Of a DNA stretch of 64,000 nt, positions 24,583 through 34,167 are shown piece after piece. The notes beneath the pieces are model-generated. The model searched no databases. It had not been told where the DNA came from and was given only the letters and a program-made list of their open reading frames with translations. Every line of letters begins with the position of its first letter. Positions within the stretch are counted from its first letter, which is position 1. The translations under genes were made by a program, and so were the position numbers. The stretch is from Trichormus sp. NMC-1 (GTDB lineage Bacteria; Cyanobacteriota; Cyanobacteriia; Cyanobacteriales; Nostocaceae), in assembly GCF_001858025.1 (NCBI RefSeq), contig NZ_LZQD01000001.1:1192737-1256736 (forward strand). The letters run 5' to 3'.

Positions 24583-24870
24583 ATGATTCTTGAAGCTGTG
24601 ATGCTAAATATTAAACCGGGAATGGAGTCTGATTTTGAATTTACTTTTAAAAAAGCTGCTGCTATTATTTCATCAATGCATGGATATTTATCCCATGAAC
24701 TTCATAAATGTATAGAATTAAAAGGCAAATATTTATTACTTGTTAAATGGGAAACTTTAGAAGCTCATACTGTGGGATTTAGAGATTCTGCTGAGTATCA
24801 AGATTGGAAGAAACTTCTCCATCATTTTTATGACCCGTTTCCCACTGTTGAACATTTTGAGGAAATTTAG
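24583..24870 (+). CDS. Antibiotic-biosynthesis-monooxygenase (ABM) fold protein
   Basis: A 95-residue dimeric alpha-beta barrel protein: MILEAVMLNIKPGMESDFEF, then SMHGYLSHELHKCIELKGKY, LLLVKWETLEAHTVGFRDSA and a C-terminal helix WKKLLHHFYDPFPTVEHFEE. This pattern (strand, PGxExxFE, GYLxxEL, W(E)xxxAHxxGFRxSxxY) is typical of the ABM family, which includes small oxygenases and haem-degrading proteins. The role is unknown. It lies 37 bp after the HNH gene but lacks any link to defence functions. Confidence 0.85.
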   Translation: MILEAVMLNIKPGMESDFEFTFKKAAAIISSMHGYLSHELHKCIELKGKYLLLVKWETLEAHTVGFRDSAEYQDWKKLLHHFYDPFPTVEHFEEI

Positions 24871-25096
24871 AGCCAATATAATGATCAGGTTTATGATATC
24901 GTCCTAGCTTCAAAAAGCATCTATCTGTTAAAGTTGAATATTTTTAACTCCAAAAATTTCTCAAAAAGCACATAGACAACAAATCTATCAGTAATTATTC
25001 TATAATTCAAATAAAGAAGCGTGAACAATCTTCCTCTATTTCCGTCTTTGTTTAAAATAAACCTACAAGCAAAATTCAGGGTTTGCAATTAAGATA

Positions 25097-26686
25097 ATGA
25101 ATGTATTACTTATATATCCTCTGTTTCCAAAAAGTTTTTGGTCTTTTGAAAAAACACTGGCTTTGTTAGATCGAAAGGCGATGTTACCACCTTTAGGTTT
25201 GGTGACAGTAGCTGCAATTTTACCCCAAGAATGGAATTTTAAGCTAGTTGACCGGAATATTCGCCAAATCACAGAAGCAGAATGGGCTTGGGCTGATTTG
25301 GTGATTTTATCAGCAATGATTGTCCAAAAAGAGGATTTACTCGCACAAATTCAGGAAGCGAAACGACGCGGTAAGCGTGTGGCTGTGGGTGGCCCTTATC
25401 CGACAGCGTTACCCAATGAAGTCACAGATGTGGGCGCAGATTATTTGATCTTGGATGAGGGAGAAATTACCTTACCATTATTTGTAGATGCAATTTCCCG
25501 TGGTGAGTCTTCAGGAATGTTTCGTTCTGGTGGTGAAAAGCCAGATGTCAGCACTACTCCTATTCCTCGCTTTGATTTGCTGGAATTTGATGCTTATGCG
25601 GAAATGTCGGTGCAGTTTTCCCGTGGCTGTCCTTTCCAGTGTGAATTCTGCGATATTATCGTTCTTTACGGGCGCAAACCTCGCACCAAAACACCGTCTC
25701 AACTCCTCGCAGAACTTGATTATCTCTACGAATTGGGTTGGCGACGCAGTATTTTTATGGTAGATGATAACTTCATCGGTAATAAGCGCAACGTCAAATT
25801 ATTCCTGAAAGAACTAGAACCTTGGATGGTTGCACATCATTATCCTTTCTCCTTTGCGACTGAGGCTTCTGTTGATTTAGCCCAAGATCAAGAATTGATG
25901 GATGCAATGGTAAGGTGTAATTTCGGTTCTGTTTTCTTGGGTATTGAAACCCCCGACGAAGAAAGCCTCGCTTTTACTCAAAAATTCCAAAATACACGAG
26001 ATTCCCTCAGCGAAGCAGTATATAAGATTACACGCTCTGGGTTGCGAGTTATGGCAGGTTTTATCATTGGATTTGATGGCGAAAAAACAGGCGCTGGGGC
26101 GAGAATTGTGAAATTTGTGGAACAAACATCAATTCCCACCGCTTTATTTAGTATGCTCCAAGCCCTTCCTGATACTGCATTGTGGCATAGATTAGCAAAG
26201 GAAAACCGACTCCGCAGTAAATCTGCCAATATCAATCAAACCACGTTGATGAATTTTGTTCCTACAAGGCCTTTACCAGAAATCGCCAGCGAATATGTAG
26301 AAGCGTTTTGGGAACTTTACGAACCATCACGGTTTTTAGATCGTGCTTACCGACACTACCGCATTTTAGGCGAAGCAACCTATCCGAAAAAGGGGAAAGG
26401 TGCGAAAAAACCATTGAATTGGAAAGTACTACGGGCGTTTTTGACTATTTGCTGGCGACAAGGTTTATTACGTAATACCCGTTGGCAATTTTGGCGCAAT
26501 CTGTGGAGTATGTACAAGCATAATCCTGGTGGTATCAGTAGTTATTTAGCTGTTTGCGCTCAAATTGAGCATTTCTTGGAATATCGTCAGATTGTGCGTG
26601 ATGAAATTGAGGCTCAAGTGGCTGAGTTTCTGAAAGCAGAAGCACAGGTAAAGCTGGAAGAGGAAAAAGCAGAAGTTTTAGTTTAG
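25097..26686 (+). CDS. B12-binding-type radical SAM protein (DUF4070 type)
   Basis: A 529-residue enzyme. The N-terminal 170 residues form a cobalamin-binding-like Rossmann domain (MNVLLIYPLFPKSFW, PPLGLVTVAAILPQEW, VGGPYPTALPNEV), although the DxHxxG cobalamin motif is not evident. The radical SAM core follows with the cluster motif RGCPFQCEFCDI (CxxxCxxC, about residues 178-189) and FMVDDNFIGNKRN, FLGIETPDEESL. The C-terminal ~150 residues (FLDRAYRHYRILGEA, NPGGISSYLAVCAQIEHFLE) match the accessory domain of this group. Substrate unknown; such enzymes modify lipids, hopanoids or cofactors. It forms a single-gene unit. Confidence 0.88.
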   Translation: MNVLLIYPLFPKSFWSFEKTLALLDRKAMLPPLGLVTVAAILPQEWNFKLVDRNIRQITEAEWAWADLVILSAMIVQKEDLLAQIQEAKRRGKRVAVGGPYPTALPNEVTDVGADYLILDEGEITLPLFVDAISRGESSGMFRSGGEKPDVSTTPIPRFDLLEFDAYAEMSVQFSRGCPFQCEFCDIIVLYGRKPRTKTPSQLLAELDYLYELGWRRSIFMVDDNFIGNKRNVKLFLKELEPWMVAHHYPFSFATEASVDLAQDQELMDAMVRCNFGSVFLGIETPDEESLAFTQKFQNTRDSLSEAVYKITRSGLRVMAGFIIGFDGEKTGAGARIVKFVEQTSIPTALFSMLQALPDTALWHRLAKENRLRSKSANINQTTLMNFVPTRPLPEIASEYVEAFWELYEPSRFLDRAYRHYRILGEATYPKKGKGAKKPLNWKVLRAFLTICWRQGLLRNTRWQFWRNLWSMYKHNPGGISSYLAVCAQIEHFLEYRQIVRDEIEAQVAEFLKAEAQVKLEEEKAEVLV

Positions 26687-26983
26687 GGACTTCCAAATAA
26701 AAAATCACCTAAATATTCCGTAGAACATAAGTATCTTATGTTTGGGGGTAGGCTGTTCGGCCTTCCCTCAGTCTGCATAATTGAAAATTAACAGGATAAG
26801 GTAACTGGGAATATGCGTAAAAAAGGGCTGCTAATTTAAACAGTTCGCCTAATTTGAAATGCAGTTCCAAAAATTCCTGTACAGAGGATTGACATTTAGT
26901 TCTCTTTATGAGAACATTGGGTTACACAAATAAGGACGTTGCAAATATGTTTGAAGTAAAAAAATTGAAATTACTAATAAATT

Positions 26984-27271
26984 ATGAAAGTAATTGGCAT
27001 CGAAAACCTATCTGAATTTAGTAAGATTCATCCAGATTCTGAAATTAGTCTTAATGTATGGCTTCAGACTGCTCAACAGGTAGAATGGAAACACATTATA
27101 GATGTAAGAGAAGTCTATCCACACGCAGATTTCGTAGAAGGCTACACAGTCTTTAATATAGGAGGAAATAAGTTTCGGTTAATTACTAAAATTACCTATA
27201 AAGTCAAGACTATTAAGATTGAAGATGTATTAACTCATAGTGAATATAATCAAGAAAAGTGGAAAAAATGA
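26984..27271 (+). CDS. higB: HigB-type mRNA-interferase toxin
   Basis: A 95-residue protein of the HigB toxin family: NLSEFSKIHPDSEISLNVWL, then VFNIGGNKFRLITKITYKVK and the C-terminal DVLTHSEYNQEKWKK. The pattern (N-terminal helix, W...A, F(N)IGGN.(F/Y)RL and THxEY) is standard for ribosome-dependent HigB RNases. An ATG at 26984 follows an A/T-rich leader with no strong Shine-Dalgarno. Its antitoxin gene lies 122 bp downstream, a wider gap than usual, filled by two hairpins. Toxin-first order is typical of hig loci. Confidence 0.9.
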   Translation: MKVIGIENLSEFSKIHPDSEISLNVWLQTAQQVEWKHIIDVREVYPHADFVEGYTVFNIGGNKFRLITKITYKVKTIKIEDVLTHSEYNQEKWKK

Positions 27272-27274
27272 CGA

Positions 27275-27365
27275 GTAATTAGAGGATTTCGCTTCTCAAT
27301 AGTCCAATTACACTACTGAGAAGCTCATAAACATCTAGGACATGGCTTTGCCTTGTTCCTAGTGA
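27275..27365 (+). promoter_or_regulatory. Two hairpins between higB and higA
   Basis: GCTTCTCA ... TGAGAAGC (about 27289-27323) and CTAGGACATGGC-TTT-GCCTTGTTCCTAG (about 27335-27362, one bulge) form successive stem-loops in the toxin-antitoxin spacer. No T-tract follows. They could modulate read-through or messenger stability so that antitoxin exceeds toxin. Confidence 0.5.
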
Positions 27366-27393
27366 AAACATTCTACCCTAAAGGGGGTTGTAT

Positions 27394-27795
27394 ATGACAA
27401 CTACACTAAACAAGGAAGAATATATTAAGCTACTGGCTGAAACTGTACCACGTATAATTGACACAGAAATAGAGCATAAGCGTCTACTAAATGAAGTAGA
27501 TAAGCTTATGGATTTAGGGGAAAATTTGACAGATGAACAAGCTGAAGTTTTACAGTTGCTAGTAACACTAATTGAACAGTATGAAGATAAACACTATCAA
27601 CTAAAAGCCGCAACTCCTCTAGATATATTACATGAGCTAATGTCAGCAAGACAACTCAAACAAAAGGATATTGTCGAGATTTTTGGCTCAAAAGGTATTA
27701 CTTCAGAAGTAATAAACGGTAAGAGAAGTATTAGCAAAAATCAAGCCAAAGCATTGGGAGAGTTTTTTCATGTATCACCTGCTTTGTTTTTGTAA
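27394..27795 (+). CDS. higA: HigA-type antitoxin with HTH domain
   Basis: A 133-residue antitoxin. The N-terminal ~70 residues are acidic and helical (KRLLNEVDKLMDLGENLTDE), and a Cro/C1-type helix-turn-helix follows (DILHELMSARQLKQKDIVEI, FGSKGITSEVINGKRSISKN), ending with FFHVSPALFL. The ATG at 27394 has AAGGGGG at about 8 nt upstream, much stronger than the toxin's. Such proteins bind HigB and repress their own operon. The gene is convergent with the PcrA helicase gene downstream. Confidence 0.9.
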   Translation: MTTTLNKEEYIKLLAETVPRIIDTEIEHKRLLNEVDKLMDLGENLTDEQAEVLQLLVTLIEQYEDKHYQLKAATPLDILHELMSARQLKQKDIVEIFGSKGITSEVINGKRSISKNQAKALGEFFHVSPALFL

Positions 27796-27851
27796 GCAAA
27801 TGGGGAAATAACTTAGTTAAGGCTTTAACCCCAAAAAATATACAAAAATCT

Positions 27852-30182
27852 CTACTCCACTCTTTGTAATTGTGCTACTCTGGGGTCAATAATTTTTTGT
27901 CCCAAACTAGCGAATTTAATCGCCACAGATATCTTATTTCCTGCTCCAAAAACGTGGGTTATTTCCCCAATTCCAAAGGATTTATGTAATACTCTCTCTC
28001 CTACTTGCCAATTTCCTGTAGTGTTTTGGTTGCTAGTTTTTGCAGATGTAGTTTTAGTAAAAGAGCGGCTAACTCTGTTTTGAGTAGTTAATAATTCTTC
28101 CGGTAATTCGTCGAGAAATTGCGATCGCATTGCGGGTTCTCTGGAACCATACAAACGTCGTTCTCTCGCGTGGGATAAAAACAACCGTTCTTGAGCGCGA
28201 GTGATACCCACGTAACACAGACGGCGTTCTTCTTCCAATAATGAAGGATCTTGTAGAGAACGATAACCAGGAAATAATCCCTGTTCTAAACCTACTAAAA
28301 ATACTACCGGAAATTCTAATCCTTTGGAAGCGTGTAATGTCATTAAGGAAACTACTGTTTTTCCTTCCTTTAAATTATCTAAATCAGAACTCAGGGCTGC
28401 ACTTTGTAAAAAGGCTTGTAAGGAAATATCTTCACCTTCATTTTCTTCTTGAAATTGCAGTGCAGCATTGTAAAGTTCCTGAACGTTTTTTACTCTATCA
28501 CTAGCTTCATCTGTACCTTGATTTAGCAAGTCTTGGACATAACCAGAATCTTCTAATACTCCTTGAACAATCTCAGTAACGGGAACTTTAGAAATTTGTT
28601 CTTGCCATTTTTGAATCAACTTACCAAAGCTATTCACAGATTTTGCAGAACGTCCAGCTAAGGTATTTACTGATGTTTCATCACTTAATATCTCCCACAA
28701 AGTTGTACCTAATTGTTGGGAAGCATTCATCAAAGCATCAATAGTAGCTTTACCAATGCCGCGACGAGGGGTATTAATAACTCTTAATAAACTCACTGTA
28801 TCCGCTGGATTATTAATTGCTCTTAAATAAGCGACAACATCTTTGATTTCTTTGCGGTCATAAAATTTCATTCCTCCTACAACTGTGTAAGGAATTTGAT
28901 ATTTAACTAATAATTCTTCAAAAGGTCTAGATTGAGCATTGGTACGATAAAGTATGGCAAAACTACCCCAATTCAATTCTGGATTTTGATGTTCTAAATT
29001 CCGAATTTGATTAATAACAAATGCAGCTTCTGCCATTTCTTCATCGGCTTTATGGCAATATATTTGTTCACCTGTATCTCTTGTAGCTTTAAGAATTTTA
29101 TCAATCCGTTGGGTATTGTTTTCAATCAGTTCGTTAGCAGCTTGGAGAATATTTTCACAAGAGCGATAGTTTTCTTCTAACTTCACCATTGAGCGGGTAT
29201 CGTCATCTGCTAAACCATCGCCAAAGTTTTCTTGAAACTCTAACAAGATGGTGAAATCTGCCATTCTAAAGCTGTAAATTGACTGGTCAGCATCACCCAC
29301 AACAAACACAGAGCGATTTTGCCAATTCCATTCATTTTTACGTTCTTCACCGTTTGTTACTAAAAGCTGAATCAAATCGTATTGAGTGCGGTTTGTATCT
29401 TGATATTCATCCACAAGGACATGGCAGAATTTACGATGCCAATAACCTAATACTTGTTCATTTTGCTGAAATAATCTCGTAGGAACAAGGATTAAATCAT
29501 CAAAATCAAGGGCGTTATTTTGGGATAATTTATCTTGATAGCGATTGTAAACGTCAGCGATTACCCGTCCGCGATAATTGGGTTGTTCCCGCTCAAATTC
29601 TTGGGGTGAAAAGCCTTGGTTTTTAGCGTTACTAATGGCGTAACGTACAGATTTAGGTTCAAACTTTTTACTATCGAGATTTAAATCTTTAGTCACTATT
29701 TCTTTGATGAGACTTTGCACATCGGATTCATCAAAGATAGAAAAGTTTTTATTCCAACGTCTGCCTTTTTCATCTTGGTATTTTTCGATATCAAACCGGA
29801 GAATGCGAGAAAATAAACTATGAAAAGTACCACACCACATATCTTTGATGTAAGTGCGGTAAACTTGTGATTTTAACTTGGTTTGTTCATATTCTGGTAA
29901 TAAATCCAACTTTTTACCCTGTTGGCTAATTGCTAATTGTTCCGCAAATAGCCTTTGAATTCTATCCTTCATTTCCCGTGCGGCTTTGTTGGTGAAAGTC
30001 ACGGCCAGGATATTTTCAGGATTGACGCGGTGTTTGAGAATCAAATTCGCAATCCGATAAGTCAGCGCCCGGGTTTTACCGGAACCAGCACCAGCTACCA
30101 CTAATAATGGTCCGCAGTAGTGTTCGACGGCTTGACGTTGACTGGGGTTGAGATGGCTAAGGAAGTCAATTATTGTGGTCAT
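27852..30182 (-). CDS. pcrA: UvrD/PcrA-family DNA helicase
   Basis: A 776-residue SF1A 3'-5' helicase that acts in nucleotide-excision repair and in clearing RecA and stalled forks. Seen: Q motif LNPSQRQAVEHYCGP, Walker A VAGAGSGKTRALTYRI, motif II DEYQDTNRTQYDLIQ, motif III GDADQSIYSFRMAD, motif V VSLMTLHASKGLEFPVVF, motif VI EERRLCYVGITRAQERL, and a C-terminal Tudor-like end VGERVLHKSFGIGEI. Length fits PcrA. The start chosen is ATG 30182 (MTTIIDFLSHLNPSQRQA); the frame extends 22 codons upstream but without conserved sequence. Confidence 0.95.
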   Translation of the reverse strand: MTTIIDFLSHLNPSQRQAVEHYCGPLLVVAGAGSGKTRALTYRIANLILKHRVNPENILAVTFTNKAAREMKDRIQRLFAEQLAISQQGKKLDLLPEYEQTKLKSQVYRTYIKDMWCGTFHSLFSRILRFDIEKYQDEKGRRWNKNFSIFDESDVQSLIKEIVTKDLNLDSKKFEPKSVRYAISNAKNQGFSPQEFEREQPNYRGRVIADVYNRYQDKLSQNNALDFDDLILVPTRLFQQNEQVLGYWHRKFCHVLVDEYQDTNRTQYDLIQLLVTNGEERKNEWNWQNRSVFVVGDADQSIYSFRMADFTILLEFQENFGDGLADDDTRSMVKLEENYRSCENILQAANELIENNTQRIDKILKATRDTGEQIYCHKADEEMAEAAFVINQIRNLEHQNPELNWGSFAILYRTNAQSRPFEELLVKYQIPYTVVGGMKFYDRKEIKDVVAYLRAINNPADTVSLLRVINTPRRGIGKATIDALMNASQQLGTTLWEILSDETSVNTLAGRSAKSVNSFGKLIQKWQEQISKVPVTEIVQGVLEDSGYVQDLLNQGTDEASDRVKNVQELYNAALQFQEENEGEDISLQAFLQSAALSSDLDNLKEGKTVVSLMTLHASKGLEFPVVFLVGLEQGLFPGYRSLQDPSLLEEERRLCYVGITRAQERLFLSHARERRLYGSREPAMRSQFLDELPEELLTTQNRVSRSFTKTTSAKTSNQNTTGNWQVGERVLHKSFGIGEITHVFGAGNKISVAIKFASLGQKIIDPRVAQLQRVE

Positions 30183-30453
30183 GAATGTGTGAAAGACATT
30201 ACATCTACCAATTGTAGCGATCGCTGGGAGTATATGAAACTTACTCATTGAGGACTTACGCTTTTATTATCAAAAAAACGTAGACCGATGAGCGTGTCAC
30301 AGGTTACTGCAAAGGACGCAAACGGAAGTTGCATACAGCGATTTTGAGTAATTGAAATAAATAATCACCCAGATAAGCAAGTCAGATAGTTTGCAGGACA
30401 GATGTTGTTAGAGTTAGAAAGAAAAAAATACTAAAAAAACACGTGTATGCTAT

Positions 30454-32022
30454 TTAGTATTCAATATTTTTTAAGATATAGTGATGAATTTCAGAGTTAT
30501 AAATTACTGGTTTATAATAGGTATTTAAATAGCTGGTAATTTGAGGATCGGATCTCAAATCTCGATGAAAATAGTTCATCAAGATAACTTGTTCTGGTTT
30601 ATAAATTTTCATAACTTCAAGTAGTGTTTGTTTATAATTATCTGATTTGCCAAATCTTTTTTTAGTGATTACAGCAACTTCTGGGGGTATCAGCAAATTT
30701 GTATGAATAGCAACCAAAGAATTATCAGTGTAAATCCAGTTGCTTCTATCTTTATATCTGAGAACTGATGAGATTAATTGATTCCACTGTGGTTCAGCTG
30801 TTTTCCAGGTTTTCCAGTGATTAAGATTAGTAGAATAATAGTTAAATTTTCTGTATGTTGTAAATATTGATAGAAAAACTATAGTTGCAGATATAATAAT
30901 TTGTAAAATCTTGATTTGATAAATTTTCGCTAATGGAAATGAATTGTTCTCTTTCCATCCTAAAAATATTGATATAGTTGACCAATTAAGTCTTACTCTT
31001 AGACTTTTCCATCCCCACCAAAAAGAGTAACATGAAAGCCAGACTATAGGAATGGAAAACATTGGATAATAATGAGACCAAATTGGACGATGATTCCAAA
31101 ATAATATAAAATCAGACAACAACCAGATTATAGGAATAAAGATTTTTCTAAAATCACTTACCTCAAAAAATAGAGCTAAAAACAAGCTAACAAAAGCCAA
31201 GATAAATATAATTCTGTCAAGCCCATAGGCAAATTTAAACATTGTTGGAATATCTAAGTTTTCATAAATTTTTTCTTGAAAGTGAGGCATGAACAATTGT
31301 TTAAACGGAAATGGACGCGCAGACCAAACTACTAAACCTATAGATGTTAATAATCCTAATAACCAAATGACGACATTAAAAAAATTTTTTTTGATTTTCT
31401 GAATTTTAAATAAGTTGATAAATTCGTCTTTTTCAACGAATATAGTGACTATAGCCACGGGAATTAATATCAATACCCAAAACTTTATTTGAATTGCTAA
31501 TCCTAACAAAAATCCTGAAATTATTAAATTTATTTTTTGACCAGAATTTTTATTTATAAATCTAATCAATAAATAAAGACTCAAAACTCCTAGGGAAAGA
31601 GAGGGAATTCCCTGCATTACAGAACTAGAAAGCTTAATAAAATCTTTGGAAAATAATAAAATAAAGACAGCTAATATTGAAGTTAATTGTCCAAAATATA
31701 TAAAAATAATTCTTTTGAATGTAAAGAGTAATATCAGAGAAAATAGCAAGGTTAATTCCCTTGCTCTAGCTATAGATTTACCGAATACATCAGTCCATAT
31801 ACTGAGTAAGTAAGTATAAAAAGGAGGTTGATCACTCCAAATTGATTGGTAAAGAGGATAGCCTTTTTGAAATAAGAATGTTTTGATTAATTCAAGCCCT
31901 TCATCAGTATTAAAACCTATTACTTCTTTATACGGCATATAGAAGTATAAAAACATAGCTACGATGGAAATTGTGGCAATATCTAAAAAAAGGTTAATAC
32001 GCAAGCGTTTCTGCAATATCAT
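30454..32022 (-). CDS. GT39-type membrane glycosyltransferase
   Basis: A 522-residue multi-pass protein with the pattern of ArnT/PMT-type (GT-C) transferases: an N-terminal helix, then GFNTDEGLELIKTFLFQKGY with the acidic catalytic-type pair DE and PLYQSIWSDQPPFYTYLLSI (QPPFY resembles the conserved PPLYY motif). There are about ten helices, followed by a soluble C-terminal domain. Such enzymes use polyprenyl-linked sugars at the outer face of the membrane. The start chosen is ATG 32022; a TTG fourteen codons upstream (32064) is open. It is divergent from the next membrane transferase gene. Confidence 0.82.
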   Translation of the reverse strand: MILQKRLRINLFLDIATISIVAMFLYFYMPYKEVIGFNTDEGLELIKTFLFQKGYPLYQSIWSDQPPFYTYLLSIWTDVFGKSIARARELTLLFSLILLFTFKRIIFIYFGQLTSILAVFILLFSKDFIKLSSSVMQGIPSLSLGVLSLYLLIRFINKNSGQKINLIISGFLLGLAIQIKFWVLILIPVAIVTIFVEKDEFINLFKIQKIKKNFFNVVIWLLGLLTSIGLVVWSARPFPFKQLFMPHFQEKIYENLDIPTMFKFAYGLDRIIFILAFVSLFLALFFEVSDFRKIFIPIIWLLSDFILFWNHRPIWSHYYPMFSIPIVWLSCYSFWWGWKSLRVRLNWSTISIFLGWKENNSFPLAKIYQIKILQIIISATIVFLSIFTTYRKFNYYSTNLNHWKTWKTAEPQWNQLISSVLRYKDRSNWIYTDNSLVAIHTNLLIPPEVAVITKKRFGKSDNYKQTLLEVMKIYKPEQVILMNYFHRDLRSDPQITSYLNTYYKPVIYNSEIHHYILKNIEY

Positions 32023-32174
32023 TTGGAACACCGTAAAAAATATGTTGCAAATAAGCGAATACAAGTATTATACTACTATAAGAATAATTACTACCATAAT
32101 TATTCTAAGATCAGTGTAACAAAAACTATAATATTATTGTCTTCTTAATAACTGTGTCAGTGTGAGGTTATTGA

Positions 32175-34139
32175 ATGCTGGCTGGATTGCTTTTTACATC
32201 CTTGGTGCTGATTTTTCTGGTTTTTCACAATTCTGAACGAGATTGGCGCAGTTCTGTGTTATCAGCGGGAGTTGTCTGGGGAGTATTAGTCACATTTTTT
32301 ACTGAATTCTTGAGTTTGTTCCAAATAATCACATTTGGCTGGATATTAGCCCTCTGGTTGCTAACTAATATGACCTTGGGGTGGATTTATTATCGACTAA
32401 TTAAAACAGGAAAGAGAAGACTCTATCTCCCCCAAATTCCCAAAATAACTCCTGTCACTCTGGTTTTATTAGTTGGAGTAACTTTTATTATTGCCACTGT
32501 CAGTTTAATTGCTATTGTTGCCCCGCCCAATAACTGGGACTCTATGACTTATCACATGGCGCGGGTAGTTCATTGGATACAAAATCGCCACCTTGCTCAC
32601 TATCCTACCTATTACTCAGCCCAGTTAGTTCATCCACCTTTTGCAGAGTTAGCAATTTTACATTTAAAAATTCTCAGTGGTGGGGATAGATTCGCCAATT
32701 TAATACAAGCTTTCAGCATGATTGCTAGTATAATTGGTGTATCATTAATTGCGAACCAGATGGGAGCAGATCGACGTGGGCAAATTTTGGCTAGTGTTTT
32801 CTGCGCTACATTACCGATGGGTATTCTTCAAGCTTCTAGCACTCAAAATGATTATGCAGTTTGTTTTTGGGTAGTTTGTTTAGCCCATTATATTTTATTA
32901 ACTTTACCCTATAGAAATCCGCCCATAAACTTAACTCTAGGTATCGGTGCTAGTTGTGGACTGGCTGTTTTTACCAAAAGTTCTGGTTATATCTATGCTT
33001 TTCCTTTTATGGTTTGGTTTTTTCTCTGGTATGTCAATCAGATGCGCTGGAAAATGTGGAAACCAATCTCTATTATTAGTGTAATTTTCTTGAGCTTGAA
33101 CGTTAGTCATTATTTACGTAATTTTAGTTTATATGGAAGCCCTATCTCAGCAGCAGAATATTCTATAGACTATAAACCAGAAATATACAGCATACCTACT
33201 TGGATTTCCAATATTATCAGAAATCTGTCTCTTCATGCTGATATAGTTAGACATTTAGGACTGCAAGGTATTATTGAGCCAACTATCGGCAAAGTTGCCA
33301 AATTAATTACTATAATTCATGGTTTTTTAGGTGTAGATATAAATGACCCTCGGATAACACACCCTCCCAACTCATATACTGGTGTTCCTGGTCTTTCTTT
33401 TGATGAAAATGTAGCTGGAAACCCCTTACATTTATTACTTATTTTCTTAGCTATAGGTATTTTTATTTGCTATAAAAAACTTAGAAATAATAGAGAGGTA
33501 ATGATTTATATTTTATGTTTAATTTTTAGCTTCTTACTTATTTGTTGGATGCTCAAATTCCAACTATATCAAAGTCGGCATCATTTAACTATTTTTGTCT
33601 TGTTTTCAGCTTTTGTTGGTCTGGTTTTTTGTCAAATATGGAATCGCCATATTATTACAATAATAGCGGTGATTCTTTTAGTAACATCTATGCAATTCTT
33701 ATTTCTTAATAAAATTCGACCCATTGCCGCAGAAAAAAACATTTTTAACATTACTAGAAATGAAATATATTTTAACCAACGGACTCATTTGATCAAACCT
33801 TATTTTGATGCTACCAATTTCATAAAAACTACAAGCTGTACTGATATAGGATTATCTTTAGGATCTGAGAAAGTACCTGATGGTAGTTATTGGGAATATC
33901 CTTTTTGGATTTTATTAAATGAAAATCAAAATCGAGTATATAAATTTAAGCATATTTTAAATCCCGATAATTTTTATGCCCTAAGACCAGAAATGTATCC
34001 TTATAAAGATTTTAAACCTTGTGCCATTATTGCGGTGAGAAGAGACAAAGAGCATCCATTAACAACGCTGAATTTTGAAAATACAAAATATGTAGAAAAA
34101 TGGTCATTAAAACCAATTACTATTCTCATGCCTCAGTAG
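32175..34139 (+). CDS. Membrane glycosyltransferase (GT-C fold)
   Basis: A 654-residue multi-pass protein. The first extracytoplasmic loop contains APPNNWDSMTYHMARVVHWI, then HPPFAELAILHLKIL; the D-S-x-x-Y-H and HPPF signatures are those of bacterial GT-C transferases of the GT39/83-like group. About eleven helices precede a C-terminal soluble tail (residues ~545-654). The ATG is followed 28 bp after its stop by the TVP38-type gene, itself 10 bp before a GT2 gene, so these three form an operon for surface glycan or glycolipid synthesis. Confidence 0.8.
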   Translation: MLAGLLFTSLVLIFLVFHNSERDWRSSVLSAGVVWGVLVTFFTEFLSLFQIITFGWILALWLLTNMTLGWIYYRLIKTGKRRLYLPQIPKITPVTLVLLVGVTFIIATVSLIAIVAPPNNWDSMTYHMARVVHWIQNRHLAHYPTYYSAQLVHPPFAELAILHLKILSGGDRFANLIQAFSMIASIIGVSLIANQMGADRRGQILASVFCATLPMGILQASSTQNDYAVCFWVVCLAHYILLTLPYRNPPINLTLGIGASCGLAVFTKSSGYIYAFPFMVWFFLWYVNQMRWKMWKPISIISVIFLSLNVSHYLRNFSLYGSPISAAEYSIDYKPEIYSIPTWISNIIRNLSLHADIVRHLGLQGIIEPTIGKVAKLITIIHGFLGVDINDPRITHPPNSYTGVPGLSFDENVAGNPLHLLLIFLAIGIFICYKKLRNNREVMIYILCLIFSFLLICWMLKFQLYQSRHHLTIFVLFSAFVGLVFCQIWNRHIITIIAVILLVTSMQFLFLNKIRPIAAEKNIFNITRNEIYFNQRTHLIKPYFDATNFIKTTSCTDIGLSLGSEKVPDGSYWEYPFWILLNENQNRVYKFKHILNPDNFYALRPEMYPYKDFKPCAIIAVRRDKEHPLTTLNFENTKYVEKWSLKPITILMPQ

Positions 34140-34167
34140 GTTTGTTGAAGACTAGGAATCTTTATTT

